Origin: Isoetes taiwanensis
Taxonomy: Eukaryota > Streptophyta > Lycopodiopsida > Isoetales > Isoetaceae
NCBI GenBank assembly: GCA_021234155.1
Contig: JAJEKV010000059.1
Location: forward strand, 4,466,571 to 4,530,570
Direction: 5' to 3'
DNA length: 64,000 nt
In this document: positions 23,456 to 37,680 of the stretch, piece by piece
How the letters are laid out: each line of letters starts with the position of its first letter
Numbering within the stretch: the stretch's first letter is position 1
Notes under the pieces: generated by a model
What the model was told of the DNA's origin: nothing
Databases searched by the model: none
Seen by the model: only the letters and a program-made list of their open reading frames with translations
Translations under genes and position numbers: made by a program

Positions 23456-24276
23456 GACAATAATACGTTTGTTGCTCTCTTTGTTTGGGTCCCATACGCC
23501 AATTTGTCTCAGTGGATGATAAAAACTCATTATTTGTCCAATACTATGGCTCATATGTATCTAACACCTTCTCCCTTTTGTATTTGGGCATAGGAATTTC
23601 AAATTTCCAACTCTAGAGTTATTTGTATACAATTGAGTAATTCATAGCTAGCACTTATAGCTTGTGAACAATGGATTAAATTGCTATGCTACATTATAGT
23701 TTAAGTTTCGCTAATGCCCTCCCTTTGAATTCGAGAATCTCACCAATAAGAATTTTAAGAATCGTATAGCAAGCCAAAGCTCATGTCATTGCAGACACTC
23801 TGCTATGCTAAAGTAGTACTAGTTGTGTAGGAGAACATCTTGCAACTTACAAGTTGTTTGACAAAGTCTTGAATGTTGCCCTAAAGTATCATTTGTTCAG
23901 AGGAGAGTCGAATCTTACCCAAAATTGACCATAACAAAGATTTTTTAGTCCAATCTATATCCTAACCATGACATGGACACCCTTTCTGTTATATCTGTGT
24001 AGCTATACATCTTAGTAATAGGAGCGATTATCCTTCTTGTGGAGCTTGCAACCAACTATATCACAATCTATTAGGAAAATGTTCTTCTTGCAACACTTTT
24101 TAAGCTATCATCATAATCTTAATCTTGTAAATTAAATGGGGTTTAAATGTTTTTTATTGCCATTTATCTAAATTGGTTTTGTGAAAAATGCCTATGCATG
24201 CCAACCCTTATAAATCTACCTTTATGTTCCCAACACCTACCTATGAATCTATCTCCCCAAAAAAAAAAACAAAAAA

Positions 24277-25330
24277 GGGTGCGGTTACCCGGAACAGGAC
24301 GGGAACGGGAACGTGGACCTAAAATTTGGAACGGGAACGGGAACAAATCGGAACGGGAACGGCCAACATTCGAATTTTTAAAATCTAAAAATAGTTTTGG
24401 CGTTCCCTTTGTATAATAATCATTGTGGAACACTTAGAATTTAAAAATGATTTGTAGAGACCGCTTTGTAGATGGAAACATATTAAACCACTCTGTAGAT
24501 GCTTAGTTTTTTATATAACATTATATTCAAGACTTAAAACCTAATATTACATCTATAATTATAACACAATAGGATAAAAGTCTAAAATAAACAAGATAGG
24601 GAAGTTAAGCTTAGGCATTGAGGCCTTTGACAAACTAAAAAAATGCCTGTTGCAATATTTCCCTTCCCTTAGAGATAACGTTTCTCAAAATCAATAGTGC
24701 CATTTAATCTGTTACAATGCAGCACTACAAATTTCCATCAAAAAATAAATTCTACAGTTCTGCAGCAAGTTTTCTCAACTCTTTAACGCCCTTTAATGCT
24801 CTTAAACTTACTCCTCAAGTCGTTCTTCAAGAACACATGGCTTCCTCCAATGCAAGTTCCTCTGACTGAGCTGGGAAAACAAATCGAAATTCCCATCATC
24901 AAAATGCAAAATGGATAGATTATAAATGAGATCGCAATTCGAGAGATATAGCAGAGGAGGAACGTAGATTAAACAACAAACAAGAGAGAGATAGTCACGA
25001 AACATTTGTGTAGTCTGCTGCAGAGCAATTTATATGTATGTTTATGAAAAACACTGAGCAAAGAGCCATTGCCAGTTGCACCATTCCTTCCTACCAAAAA
25101 AAAAAAAAGCCAAGGAGGAGAAAAAATGAACTATAAACCATTGATTTTCTTACTTTTTTTGGGAACTTACCAGGAATGCCATTCCCAAAGATGGGAACGG
25201 CGGTCGGAACGGCGTTCCCGGTACAAACCATCCGGAACTGGAACTTGGCGTTCTCGGAACGTAGAACCCTAGGGAACGTGTTCCGGAACGGGAATGCGTT
25301 CGGAATGGCGTTCCCGGTAACTATGGTGCT
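24277..25330. mobile_element. Non-autonomous DNA transposon with GGAACG subterminal repeats
   Basis: The left end reads GGGTGCGGTTACCCGGAAC and the right end, inverted, reads AGCACCATAGTTACCGGGAAC, so the termini are inverted around GTTACC(C)GGGAAC. Next to each end are clusters of GGAACG/GGGAAC (24291-24362 and 25185-25317), like the subterminal transposase-binding repeats of hAT-type elements. The interior (about 24430-25150) has no transposase. An A-rich string flanks the left end. No sure target-site duplication was seen. The similar end near 52330 belongs to a BED-finger hAT piece, which supports the hAT guess. Confidence 0.6.
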
Positions 25331-25738
25331 AACCTCTTGTATAAGAATACATTACATGTAGCTCGCCACGTAAACTATCAAATGGGCATTATTAAAACCC
25401 GTTAGGCACGTAACCTTTGACACACTTTACATTTCGTGATATAATACATTATAAAAGATCAAAAGTTTTCCTCAAACTCGAAATTATCTTTTCTTCAACA
25501 CAATTTCCATGAAAAACTATCTCATTGGGATGTGTTTTTGTTATTGACACTCCAACGAGTATAACTAAAGGGTCATCTTTTTCAGTCACTTTCTAGGCAA
25601 ATATTTAATTTAATTTAGTAGTCAAGCTCTTTTTGGGCCTTGAGAGACCATGAAGATTCCAAATACAGAATTAAGCAATTTACAAATGCAATAATAAAGA
25701 ACGGTGTGCATCCACCGCCTTAAAATATGGTCCTAATA

Positions 25739-27060
25739 CTAACGATGACAACTGAAATAAAGACTTAAATCCTGTGCTTGAATGTCAAACTTGTCTCTTA
25801 TGTCTTTGTAGGTCGGGCAGCTTGTAAAAACGTGATGTTCATCCTCCATGCTATCTGACTCACAAACTTTACATAAGCTTTCTTCAACTGGGATTTTATA
25901 CCAACATCCTATCTCCATTGCAAGCCTGTGTGAGCTCGTCCTGTACCTAGCTATGACCTGCTTAAAAGTTTTTGGCATATTAGTATTTAAATAATCTTGA
26001 CTTTATACTCACTAATTGAGTTCACAAGTGCTCTGTAATGTGTTAACCGACTGCTCTAAACCATCCACGAGCTCAATGACAAGCTCCTCAAGCAGTGCCC
26101 TTGCATCTTCCTTGCTTTCTGGCCAATTCGTATTAGTTAGGCTCCCCATTTACTCGCCTAATTCTTAAGATCATGTAACCATCCTTGCTGGCCCGAGCAC
26201 ACAAATGCTTGATATGAGATGCGTTTGGACGCTTGATTCTTCACCCTGTTAATAAAATTGATTGCTTGAAAGAGTGCTTCAAAAGCGGGAACATCCCTGT
26301 TTTTGCAAGCATCATAGCATATCGCATCTGAGCTTTAATACCTAATTCTTCTTGCAAGAACACTTTTTGTACGGATTCAATCTGCCCCCAAAGCTTGAAT
26401 GAGATGCTTGGTCCCCAAATCGGCACTCCATAAAGCAAAACCGATTGCACTAATGTCTTATATAAAATCCTTTTGAGCCCCAAATCTGAAAGTGATGCCT
26501 TTGAGCATTTTACAAGCATGCTATACAGAGCAGATTTCCCTTCTGTTATTCTTCTCTTGGCACATTCTTTCTAATTATATTTTGCAAAGAAATCCAGCCC
26601 CAATACTTATAGCTCTCCACAATTTCTAATTCTTGTCCGTAATAAACAAATGCCGGCCTGTCCTTGGTTCCAAAGACCATGGACTCCAAGATGTCCAGCA
26701 GAGCTTGCAATGCTTTCTTCTTGCTTGCAACCAAAGCCACATCGTCAGCATCAATAACAATTGTATTAGATACATACCCAATCTCGTCCCTGCCAATGAG
26801 CGAGCACACATCCATTCTTCCAATTCTTCTATGAAGAGACCAAATAAAGTTGGGGACAATGTGCATCCCTGACGCACTGAGTTCTTGACTATTGTATCCA
26901 AATCACATGATAGCTTGATAAGCACTTCAGAGTAGAATTGTGAAATGGCATTGCTCATCTCTACTGGAACTCTAATTCGTGCCATTCTTTCACTTAGAGC
27001 TCTCTTCGCGGGACAATATTAAACGCCTTGGTGAAATCTATGAATGCAACATATAATACC
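25739..27060 (-). pseudogene. LINE reverse transcriptase with zf-RVT end, decayed
   Basis: On the minus strand, in order: VLYVAFIDFTKAFNIVPRRE (about 27050-26990), RIRVPVEMSNAISQFYSEV, KNSVRQGCTLSPTLFGLFIE (the RQGCPLSP box), DADDVALVAS (the YADD box with Tyr replaced by Asp, other frame), LVQSVLLYGVPIWGP, then RYRTSSHRLAMEIG and CKVCESDSMEDEHHV (zinc-binding RT end, CxxC...H..H type). At least four frame changes show a dead copy. It is the best internal guide for aligning the split LINE at the right end of the window, because it keeps the run RYAMMLAKTGMFPLL uninterrupted. Confidence 0.85.
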
Positions 27061-27110
27061 TTTTTTGAGAGCAACTTTTAGCATAGTGCAGGTGATTCTC
27101 TAGCAAATGT

Positions 27111-27223
27111 CTTGGTTCTTGGAAACCCATTTTGGTTGATAAGTAACATCCTTTTCTAGGAAACCCAGGTTCTTGAAAACCTATTTTGGTTGATAAGTAA
27201 CATCCTTTTCTAGGAAACCCATT
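27111..27223. repeat. Tandem pair, unit about 56 bp
   Basis: TTTTGGTTGATAAGTAACAT followed by CCTTTTCTAGGAAACCCA occurs twice in a row. Confidence 0.9.
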
Positions 27224-30200
27224 TGCTGCATATTGAGAGCCTTGTGTAATTGTGTGTATTGTGTTTTGTTTTGCATGGGTATACTACGGTTATAACAAAT
27301 GTAACTTTCTAGAATTTCGCATTCTATATTTTTGTGCTTGTTAAAATATCAACCAGCTCCATGTTAATTTGTTTAACAGGTGGGCCTCGCGAGAGGCTCC
27401 AAAAATTAGCGGAGTTCGAAGTAGGAACTCCACATTAGGGTGTGTTCAAATCAAGGGTGTCAGCACGACAAGCCGTCTCTAGACGATCATTGACCTGTCG
27501 CCTCATCCCTCGTTAAGGACGGGTTAAGTTTCTCTATCGTTTCATGGGTTTTTTATACTAATTTAAACGCTTTCATTTTCTGCCAGGCATGTGGGATATA
27601 TTACCACACCCTAGCTGACAAGCCCGTTAGCATATCGTAAGCAATATTCTAACACTTTGTTGTAATGTACAGATAGTTTAAAAGAGGTGTGTGATTCCTT
27701 GGTTTCTTGCTTATCAGAAGGGCTCTTTTTTGGCAAAATGTAGTTTGTATTTAAAAGGGCATTCGTAGGTGTCAAACTGAAAGTTACTAATTCATTAGTT
27801 CCGCATTCAAGCGTTGTTTAGAGGCATCTTACCGATACTGCAAATGCCAGTATGCATAGGATGCAACATGCTAGGTAACGCCTTCAAAAACAATATGGTT
27901 AAGAAATATCGCATTTAATCTTGCACTGGCATTGCAGTTGGCGCATGTAGAAGGGAGATGGAGAATCTCTATAATACTATGCACAACATGGTTAACCATT
28001 GCTTCTTGAAAAAATGCATTGCAGCCCAATAAGATTTACATGGGAAGCACCGAGCTTTACAAATTTTCATGCTGAAAATTTGTTGCTACCATAACAGTTC
28101 ATGGTAAGATATCTCTGCTATGGCAAACATTATAACTACTGGTATCTGCCAAATATCCACAGGTGCTACACATTTCTGCAGGAAAATTAACCAAAACCTC
28201 TTTTGAAGAATAGCATCAAAGGCCTACTAATGAAACTAATTCTTCTACATGCAACAGTAAGATATTTCTTGGACATTATGCATCGGCATTCACAATATTC
28301 ACAGCTTTTCTAACTTAACGAAAGCAGGATCATGCTGGTTATTGATGTGCATTCTTAAAGAATACAGAAAGAAATGCAAGACAACTTTGGCAGCAAGCTT
28401 CAGCAAAACTCTTATGAGAATCAGGTAAATGTATACTATAGGATGAAAGACTTCAGGAATAAGCAAGGATAATGTTTTATTTAGTTTGTCTAATAAGAGA
28501 TCACAGGGTCTGCTGCATTTCCATTTATCAGATCTATGCTACTGGAGCTTTGTTTTCTCGTTACAATGAGTTAAGAACGTCCCCACATTGCCCGATGTAT
28601 TTCTAGTTGCAGTAACCTGACTTTAGCCAAACTATTTATTCAGACATTTTCGTTCCTGTTCCACTCATGCAGTAGAGATCAAGCAACTAAAAAAGGAATA
28701 ACCTGGTCAGCAAAACCTGATGACAAAGGAGATTATTAATCAATACTGCAGACCTAACTATACTCTCTGCTCTCTGGCTATATTCAAGCCACAATGTGTT
28801 GCTTCCTGTAGTTTAGACTGATATCTATCAATGAATTATCATGTGAAAGGATGATATTTTTCTACAAATAAGTTCCTTTTTGCAGATTCATTTCACTGGT
28901 TAGATGTACAATCTAGGTGGCAGGTATACATCTAAATATACAAAACTGTGGCAGCAAATGCTGTATAAGCAGGAAGATATGCTGTTCTTTAGTTCATGTA
29001 ATAGTCTATGTTCTTACATTTGGTAGAGATTTTCTGTTAAGAAACACAGCTGGGACCATGCCCGCTTCCTTTCCTGCAAGTTAATACTTCTCCTTTATAG
29101 CGCAACCCATCTGTATCGTAAAGCTTATAAGTTCCTTGCGTACTAGTTTGCATTTGCTTATGATTAACACTAAGCATTTGTTAAATATACTTAGGCATGC
29201 ACAATGTTCAAATATGTAATTCTTATCTCTCAATCTAATGTTCGATCACGCCTCACATTTACAACAATGAGCAACCGCCAAAAAGTTCCCTAGAATTTTG
29301 AAAAGACACGTGAGGCGATTTCAGAGTATGGAGGTAGAAATGTGTTTGATTGCAGGAAAGGGTATTGAAGGAGTAAGTGTTGCTTAGAAAGATCTAAAGG
29401 CCTTAAGGACATTGATGTGAAAAATTATGGGATTAATCTGGGTAAAATAGGTGCATCATGATGGATGCTATTGTGAAAAGGAAATAGCTATCTTCAACAA
29501 TGAAGCAGAGTGCCAAGACGTTTGATATGCTATTCAGAGTGTGAAGTGTCAAGAAGGAGATGGGTCTTAACTTGGCTAAGTTCAATCTTGCAACTCGTGG
29601 TGCAAAATCCAATTGGTTCGTCTGACGGAATTTGCAATTAGGTGACTAGAAGACATGCTTATACAGTTTGTTGAGAATGGGGCTGCAGAGGTCATCCATA
29701 GTGCCAGTAGCATTGTTGGAGAGAAAAAAGTATGCTACTAGGTGTGCTACGAGGTGGATTAAACCATTGTTTTAGTCATCTCCTTCTAGGGTATCTAGAT
29801 ATGGTTGGGCCAAGATGTTTAGAACCATTACTTTAGTGCCTAAACGTTCTTGGTAAATTTCTTCCTTAATAAGCTTTCTGGTCAATTTATCCCGGCCCTT
29901 TCACGTGATACAGCATATAAAATTCCCCCTTTGCGTTGTGGTTTTTATTTCTTAGGGACACCAATTCATTTAGTCCTTTAGGTATTCTTTAACCATTTTG
30001 TGGCTTCTAAGCCGCTATTGTATGCCATATAATATAACAGTTTATGTCCAAGGTTGCTTTCAAACCTTGCTGTTGTGGCTTTCCAAATGACTTGGCATCC
30101 TCATCTAAGCCATAGTCATGGCCTAAGTTAGCGAGTGAGCCTTCGTATGAATCGTAGGTTACCTGGAGTCATCAGGGTGCTTGCCATGCATTTTGTGAGC

Positions 30201-31600
30201 CTTCCTAAAATACCTACGTTTGATATAACCCGGGCTTGTATCGATGTTCGAGCCATATATGTTCTAACTTACACCTCCATGTAACCCAGGCGTTCACCTC
30301 TGCCTGATCCGAGTATGGATCATGTGAGAGATCTAGTCTTCGGTGTCTATGCAAGACACATTTGAACTTCTAGTAGGTAACTACTATTCGCTACCCATCT
30401 TGAAATTGTACTATTGTACTGTTCAACTCTATCATCTTAAGCTTTATTCTATTGCCCATCGATATTCATTTCAAGTGTGAACTACAACATCCTACCTTAG
30501 CATGCAGCAGATTGACTGTTGTTTGCACATTCCAGACATACTCCAAGCCCTTCATTGGTACCTATGGGGTACACTCGTCTTTCTCTCCTCGTGTCACTGC
30601 ATAGATTACCTCTCCGAGATGTTTATCATATGTGCACATAGTACGTATATAGTAAACAATTATCCTCATCTCACAATGCTAGAGCTCTGCTCTAACTTAG
30701 CTAAAGCGTAACCTTCGTAGTTCTTTGAAACAAAACCCATTGCTTATGTACCTTTATGATGTGGCTGCGCCACCTACTTCCCAAATGAACAATGGCCAAC
30801 TCTATGTTGGAATTGTATATGCTGCCTACATTTTGATAGGGTTCTTAGGTATTCAACCATTTCCTTAGTGCCTTATAGTCCTCCAGTCCCGTACATAAAC
30901 TATGATTCTCCCACGAGATTATGCCATAATTCCGAAGGCTACTTCCCCACATGAAGAGCTTTTCTAAAGGCTTCTTCAGCTAAATATTCTTTGTGTCCCC
31001 AACATCAACCATGCTTTGTCACAATTAACCTATTTTCTTAGGTTATCATGTCAACTTCAACTTTTGATCAGTTTTAGATGTCGTCGTCTTTGGCTCCTTC
31101 ATGGTGAGATGGATGCATTAAACCCTCTCAATCTCATAATAGAAAACCCCTATGTTTGAACCTCCATTAGTAACTGCTATATGGTTATCTGATTTCTTAC
31201 CCTCTTAAGAGTCTCAAAATCACACTCCATAAGGGGTGCGTACCTCAAAGCAAGGGATCCTCCAGCCTTTACTTCTTACAATATATGGACTGTGTAAAGG
31301 TATAATCGGCAAAGTCGTCGTCCTTTTCTTCTTCCATCATTGAACGCGATATTTTATACATCTTATTATTCCCAAACCCCAATAGATACTCTCAGTTTAT
31401 AACGCTAGCTTAATTCATCGGTATTTACAACCTTTGGATAGAGCCAGATTTCCATTATCTCTGCTATGTCATACCGAACCCAAAGCCAGTTCCTTCTTCC
31501 ATGCACTGTGTAATCAATTGTAATCTTATATACATAGCATCTTTCTTACACTAGCTTGGTGTATATATAGGCAATTGTTTAGGATTTACAATTGGAGTTT
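27224..31600. other. No gene seen
   Basis: More than 4 kb with no frame above about 70 codons and no recognised domain, terminal repeat or pol III box. The stretch 27380-27560 is more GC-rich and has self-complementary segments, but I could not match it to a known RNA. Confidence 0.45.
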
Positions 31601-31617
31601 ATGTGATATGGGCTCCA

Positions 31618-32790
31618 TAGACATGATGGCTGACGACAGCAGTAATACAAGGAAGAGCAAGCAATGGCTATCGTACATTGAGCTTGAAGATGCCAAAGTT
31701 CCATTCAAGTATTTTGTGACATATCTCTCGTGTGTATAGCTACCGCTTTTACTTGATTGTCAAATGGCATTACCATTAGGCTAGAAGATTTAGTATAGCT
31801 CCATCTAAATGGGTTAGAGGCTAAAGTGTGAGTAACATGAAAATAATTATGAAAGTTGTTCTCAATGGATTGCCACTATGACTTATGCTTCCAACTATAA
31901 ATGCTGATAGTGAGAACATAAAACATAGTTTTGGTAAGGTCTTTAGGTGGAAAATCAGGCTACTAATCCAGCATCAGTGTCTGGCATGTTAATCTAATTA
32001 TCTTCTAGATGTAAAGGGGTGCAGTAAAATCCAAGGCATTTGATATCCATCTTTAGTTGTAACTGCAAAACAAATTTTCAGTGCACAAGGACATTCTAAG
32101 GGAAGTAATATACTTAAATGTGTGTGATATTTATAATGCAGTAACCTGTTGTGCCGTCTTTATGATGTGTTCTGTGAAGGGTCGTCATATCTCTTAAAAA
32201 GAATGTTGCCAAAAATATGGCATAATGTGAAAAATGCATGTTACTTCACTTCATTACTAACAATTCCTTTATTGGACATCGCAGGAGTTTGATGAGATTG
32301 AAGATGCCGAGAGATACCTGAATGAGCTTTTAATGCTTATGAAGCATGGTATTGAATGAGGAAAAGTAAGAAACTAAAACAAGTTGACAACCTTGCTTGA
32401 TTACCTTTGAGAATCACTAATTTATTGCATTGTAGCTCAGTGACTTAGTTACAAGGGGTTTTTGGTGTTACCGGCTGTTGCCATAAGAGATCCAGCTGAA
32501 GTTTTGTCCAGCTGATGTTCAATGCAGGTAATGCATTTATACGCAATGTATCTTTTCTTCAAAGTGTCAAATGAGAACTTATCAATGCTAGAAGCTTGTT
32601 TTATACGTATAACTCTAATCTCACTACTTTTTTCTGGATCCTTCATTGTCTAGTACAGGTACTTCAAGAACCATTTTTACTTGGCTGAAGTGGAAGGTTT
32701 ACCTATGTTTGTCATATGCCTATTGCACCAGATGACTTTCGTGACATGGTGCCGCATAATAAACAAAGGTTGGTAAACATTTCTTTATGT
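31618..32790 (+). other. Possible exons of an unrecognised gene
   Basis: Three coding-like stretches lie in order on the plus strand: SNTRKSKQWLSYIELEDAK (about 31640-31695), EFDEIEDAERYLNELLMLMK after a cgcag and ending at a TGA (32286-32360), and a stretch reading MPIAPDDFRDMVPHNKQ ahead of gttggt (about 32715-32768). The middle one looks like a genuine acidic helical C-terminus. I do not recognise the protein, and the pieces may not belong together. Confidence 0.25.
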
Positions 32791-32799
32791 GAAAGTATG

Positions 32800-35700
32800 A
32801 AGGATATTGTGCTCTATAGATGAAGATTTATTCCTTAGAAGCCATAGGATATTTAGGCGTCAAAACATCTTACTTCAAACATGTTACTCAAGGAAGGGCT
32901 AAGCTTAGTCTAAGAATAGTGTATCCTAGTTCCACAATCCCAATAAGATGGCAAAGGGTATTTTTAATACGTGGCACACTTATAGAAATTGTGCTTAACT
33001 TTAGCTTTAATTACAACGTCTCCACATTTGGGAATGAACATCAGCTAACCAGCTCTTTTTTGTTGTTTTATTTAGAACAGAGAATAACATGGTTTGTTTT
33101 TTCTAATTGTTTACTTATACATTCATACCGTATTTATGCTCATAGTTTTCTATTGTTATCCCGGGGCAGATTTGTTAGGAAACAGTGAAGATAGAAACAA
33201 ACTGCTTCAAATGGAAAATTTGTATATAGGTATCCTCGTTTTCCCTTTTCTTGTTGTAACAAAGGCATCGGATTTTGTTAGTTGTGTCGTGATTGTCCTT
33301 TTGCATAATAAACTTGTCATTACTGGAATGTTGAAGCATCCTTTTTTATCTTTGATCTTATATTGGCCTTTGATTTTTTTTCCTTACTACGGTATTGGAA
33401 TGCCAAAAGTTAAACATGTTAAGAAGAAAAAATGCTCTGAACGATGATGCAGTATGTCCAAGGTATTGAGATCTTCACATCGCCATGCATGATTTAATCT
33501 TTAAATCTATATGCATATAGACTTTCTCAACCTGACTAGCATGTCTCATTATGAATTAATGTTGCGATGGCCATATTTCTTCTTATTTCTCCAAGTGATG
33601 AGCTTTGAAGGGTATTTTGTTCCACCTCTTTGCCATATTACACTAAACTTACGGTTGTCATACAGGGTTAAATGGCTAGTTCTTGAGAATAAAAGACAAC
33701 CTTGAGGTGATGAGTGGCGTACTAGTAGAAAGATTGATGCTTGAGACATGATTCACCTTATTGTGGTTTCAAGCCTACACATGCGGGTGTGCAGTACGAC
33801 GTGCAGTACATTTCTTCTGCTTTTCATTCCAAGAGATTTCCTTGTGCTGGGTCTTAGGCAAGTTGCAGAAGTAGTGGCAAGATTTAAGAAAATAGATGAC
33901 ATTGGTGGATTTCACAAAGCTATTAAAAAAAACACTTGCAAGTAAGGGAACTTTGACGTCTAACGTTGGCTTCCTATATGATGTACTTATGATTGCACTC
34001 TTGCATCTTTCCAGGGTACTTTTTTCCAAAATGTTTTCGACACCGGGATTGAAGAAGTGGTCTCATGTGCAGCTGTATTTGTTTGCATGAGAAAGGACAT
34101 GGAAGTGCTGGCATTTTGCTCCTGTGGTCCAGTGGTTAAGTTCAACAAATTTAACTCCTTAATTAAACTTTATAGAAAGGTTATAAGGAAGGTTCACAAT
34201 GTAGTTCAATTTACACTGATTTTTATCCATAATGTGTACAGTTAATTCTGTTCTAGTTAAAATTGTGTTTACAATGAAAGTCCATAGTGCCAAACTTAGG
34301 CATTGAATTTACTCATATTCATATTCAGATAACTTTGGAAAAGTAAAAAAACCCTCCAAAGTTTTCAACATTCAACACTGAAGTAGATAACATTTGGTAA
34401 GGAAGAGAGCGTTGGACAATTCTATGAACATTCAATTATATATATTTTAATCTTATTGCCACCATGATTGAATAGTTTAATGATGTGCAAGAAGTTTATT
34501 GTGGTGAACTAGTGTGAACATGTTCTGGGGGCCAAACATGTGGGGTTATATCCACTATTACCATTTGTAACACGTGCTGACGTTGCCGCCCAAAGAGCAC
34601 ATGTTTATATAATCCTTTGATATAAAAGTCACTCAAATTGTTATCTTATCCTTTACATGTGCCGAGTGATGCATGTGAGAATTGTGAAAGCTTGTAAGAT
34701 TATATCACAACATATGTAAAGTAGCTTGATTTTTTGTTTGATGCAATATTTTCATTCGAGAAAAAAACATGAGACCAACACGTGTACTTAAAAAATATAT
34801 AATTAAAAACTTGAAAAGAGATATCATTATACGGAGCAATGAATCTTGACGGATCTGTTTGGCTTCTCTCTGCAGCTTCTACCTATCTAGCGCAGCCAAA
34901 AAATGCACATCTCGCAACACCTGGCCGATCTGTAGAAAAATAAGCCGATGGTTCAATCCTGGCAGCATTTTCTGCCGATTCAACAGAAAATGCTGAGCAG
35001 AGGAATCTTCCGTAGGCATAAGGTTTTTGTTTGATCGAAGCATCTTCTTCTCCAAATCCTTAAAAAATGTCATTTGGGTCCAATCTTGGGATTGTTTTAC
35101 AATCTAATCAGGTACAAAAAATTGAAAACAAGCATTTTTTCCTTCTTATAAAATGATGCCGTTGTTGTATATCGTGATACTGCTCTGTGTAAATCCGTAA
35201 AAGAATGCACATGGGCAGGATGATCCGAAGGTAGAATCGTCGAATGGAGTAATACAGTGGTCAGATGGATGTCGCTAGAGTCTGCCCCTGTTTTGGCGCA
35301 GAGCTGATATGGTTTGGTGCTGTGAGCTTACTTTGCATTCCGATTTTTGACTGCCCAGCACAATGTCTTCTCCCTCACAAATCCTTCTAAAGGATTTCTA
35401 GTTAAAACTAAGTTCATACTTAGCGTCCAGTAGAGTTTCTTAAATTTTTAGGTTTTCTTGTGACTTAATTTAAGGAGCTCAGCTGCGACCATGGCCGGTC
35501 TTTAACAGTCTTCTAACATCACTTTCAAATCTAGAAGCACGGCTCATGTCAGAGCATCTGGAACTATCCACAACTCTTGTAAAGGTGCATATTTTCCTCT
35601 TTCCAAAATGTCATTTGATGCAAAAAGAAGATTAACTATTAAGACAGCAGAAGAAAATACAGAGGATGAGGGTAGTGGCGTATCTGAAACCTCTGAAGCA

Positions 35701-37300
35701 GATCTGGAAGCTTTAGAAGCCAGATTAGGTGTAGGAAGAAGACAGGAAACACGTGTTTCTCAACTCTGGTCCTAAATGCGGAGATAAGCCTAGTTTGAAG
35801 GAGGAATAGAAATGTGGCAAAAACTATATGTGGAAGTTCTAAGCACTCACAGTTTGATGTCGAAGGATGGGCATCGCTCGGCGAATCCATACTACATCAT
35901 TATGTATAATGGGCAGAGGCATAACAAGGGGAAGAAGAGCAGTTTTTGAAGCAAGGGGAAGAGGCCATTGCGAACTTTGGCTTAAGCAGATGAGGCTAAT
36001 AGCAAAGCCAAGGATGGAGAAAAAACTGCAAGTAAGTTGAGCAAACATGGAGAGCAGTGAGCGTCCATTTTCTCTGCAGCTTTTGCTCTGCAAATTGAGA
36101 GCTCTGTAGAGCTAATCGATTGGATTCTATGGCTTTTTAATCTTCATAGTGATGGGTACGACTATTTGGAGGTTAACAAGAGGCGACCGTTTGGATGTAT
36201 TTGCTTAATAACAAACAAATCTGACTTCAAAATTGATGGACAATATAAGAGATTGCAAGAGTGTTACATCACTTCATCTAGCTACGAAAGGAGAGCATCT
36301 GGCAAAACATGCTAAAGAATGGAGCTTTGGTTTCACCAAGTACTGCGTCTAAATCTTACAGGTGCTTACATATAACATATCACAGTTCTCAAAGTTTCTC
36401 AATCTACATGTTTGAAACATGTTGCATATCAAATTGACTTTTAAATCCATTTGGAAATTTATTGCCAGTAGATAGAAGCACAAGAACTACATTGCATTAT
36501 GTTGCTAGTGCCAGATCTTCTGAAGCCCTGGGGAAACTACTTACATGGAGCAAATCGACAGCGAAGAGATTCATTTGGGTATATGTCAAAATCTCTATTT
36601 TTCATTAAGCAATACCAAAGTTCTGCTTAAATTTAATATTGCAATACATGTATACTGCACATTTCATATCTAGGATTCCATGCTACATACTCCCATTGTG
36701 CAGCCCCTCTTAATCCAGACTCTGCCGAGCATTTGGTTCAGACGTGACCATGCAAGTTTATGCAAGTTTTAGATCGAAAAGCCAAAGGCTTGCATGAAGC
36801 AGCTTTAGCTCAGGCTAAGACAAAAAAAAATCAAAGTGGGCACCAGTTTAGGACGAATCAGGCAGCTCAAGTGATAATCAAGTTTACAAGTGATAATCAA
36901 GTTTAGGGTCTTGAAATTTTATAGATCTTCTGATTTTCTGCCAAGTTTGTAGAAAGAAATTTTTCTGACCCTTCTCATGAGTTTATGCAAAAGAGTGCTC
37001 ATTGGAACAATAACAGGCATAGAAAACGAACTTGCAATGTCTACCTCAAGCAGGTGCGAACAAGTGAGAATTTTTAATTTCTCACTAACGATCTTCATCA
37101 CATGACATGGAGCAATGTTGTAACATTTGGGAGAGTGCAAAACAGTCATGAATTCATATAGCAAAATTTACAATATGAATATGAGTGTAAAGAGAGGGAG
37201 AAAGAAATATAATTATTCTCTATATTGTTTGGAAGACTCGCTAGGAGAGTGATGAATTATAAAGTTTTCCAATATGGCATGTTAGAAACTTTGTTCTACT
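32800..37300. other. No supported gene
   Basis: Short frames on both strands, the longest 122 codons at 32820-33188 and 117 at 33094-33447, with compositions typical of AT-rich non-coding DNA. A stretch near 34021-34140 reading NVFDTGIEEVVSCAAVFV after a ttccag is exon-like but isolated. Confidence 0.4.
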
Positions 37301-37680
37301 CTCAAGTGTCTATCTAATGCAGTGTCTATTTCTGTTCTCCTCTATTTTATTCCTTACAAATTACGAGCCCATGACACATTGCATTGATGGCATTTATTGC
37401 ATAAATGGCGCATTTATGGCGGATCAAAAACAGGATCTGAAGGCGTGCCCCTGTTCTTCCTCCGCTAGCAAGTTACGGAGCTTGGATTCAAAGGATGAAA
37501 CTCTTATGAAGCTCGAATTCGGCAACAAGCAGAGATTTGACACAAAGATTATTGTCTGCAAGGAGTGACGATCTCGACAAGTTTGGATCCTAGCTTCTGT
37601 GGGGTCGATTTAAGAGTTTTTCGCTATAAGCTCTAGTCTTTCTACCATGACATCTTTTAAATAAATGGCGTATGATATAT

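Larger units (their letters stand above)
22600..24276. other. No gene seen; simple repeats only
   Basis: AT-rich. It contains a (CA)13 run, a poly-T and no convincing open frame. The 103-codon frame at 23146-23457 runs through the CA repeat and the poly-T and is a by-product. Confidence 0.5.

Noticed and set aside
27380-27560. Structured non-coding RNA (SRP or RNase P-like)
   Set aside because: It is GC-richer with some self-complementarity, but the conserved blocks of known RNAs were not found.
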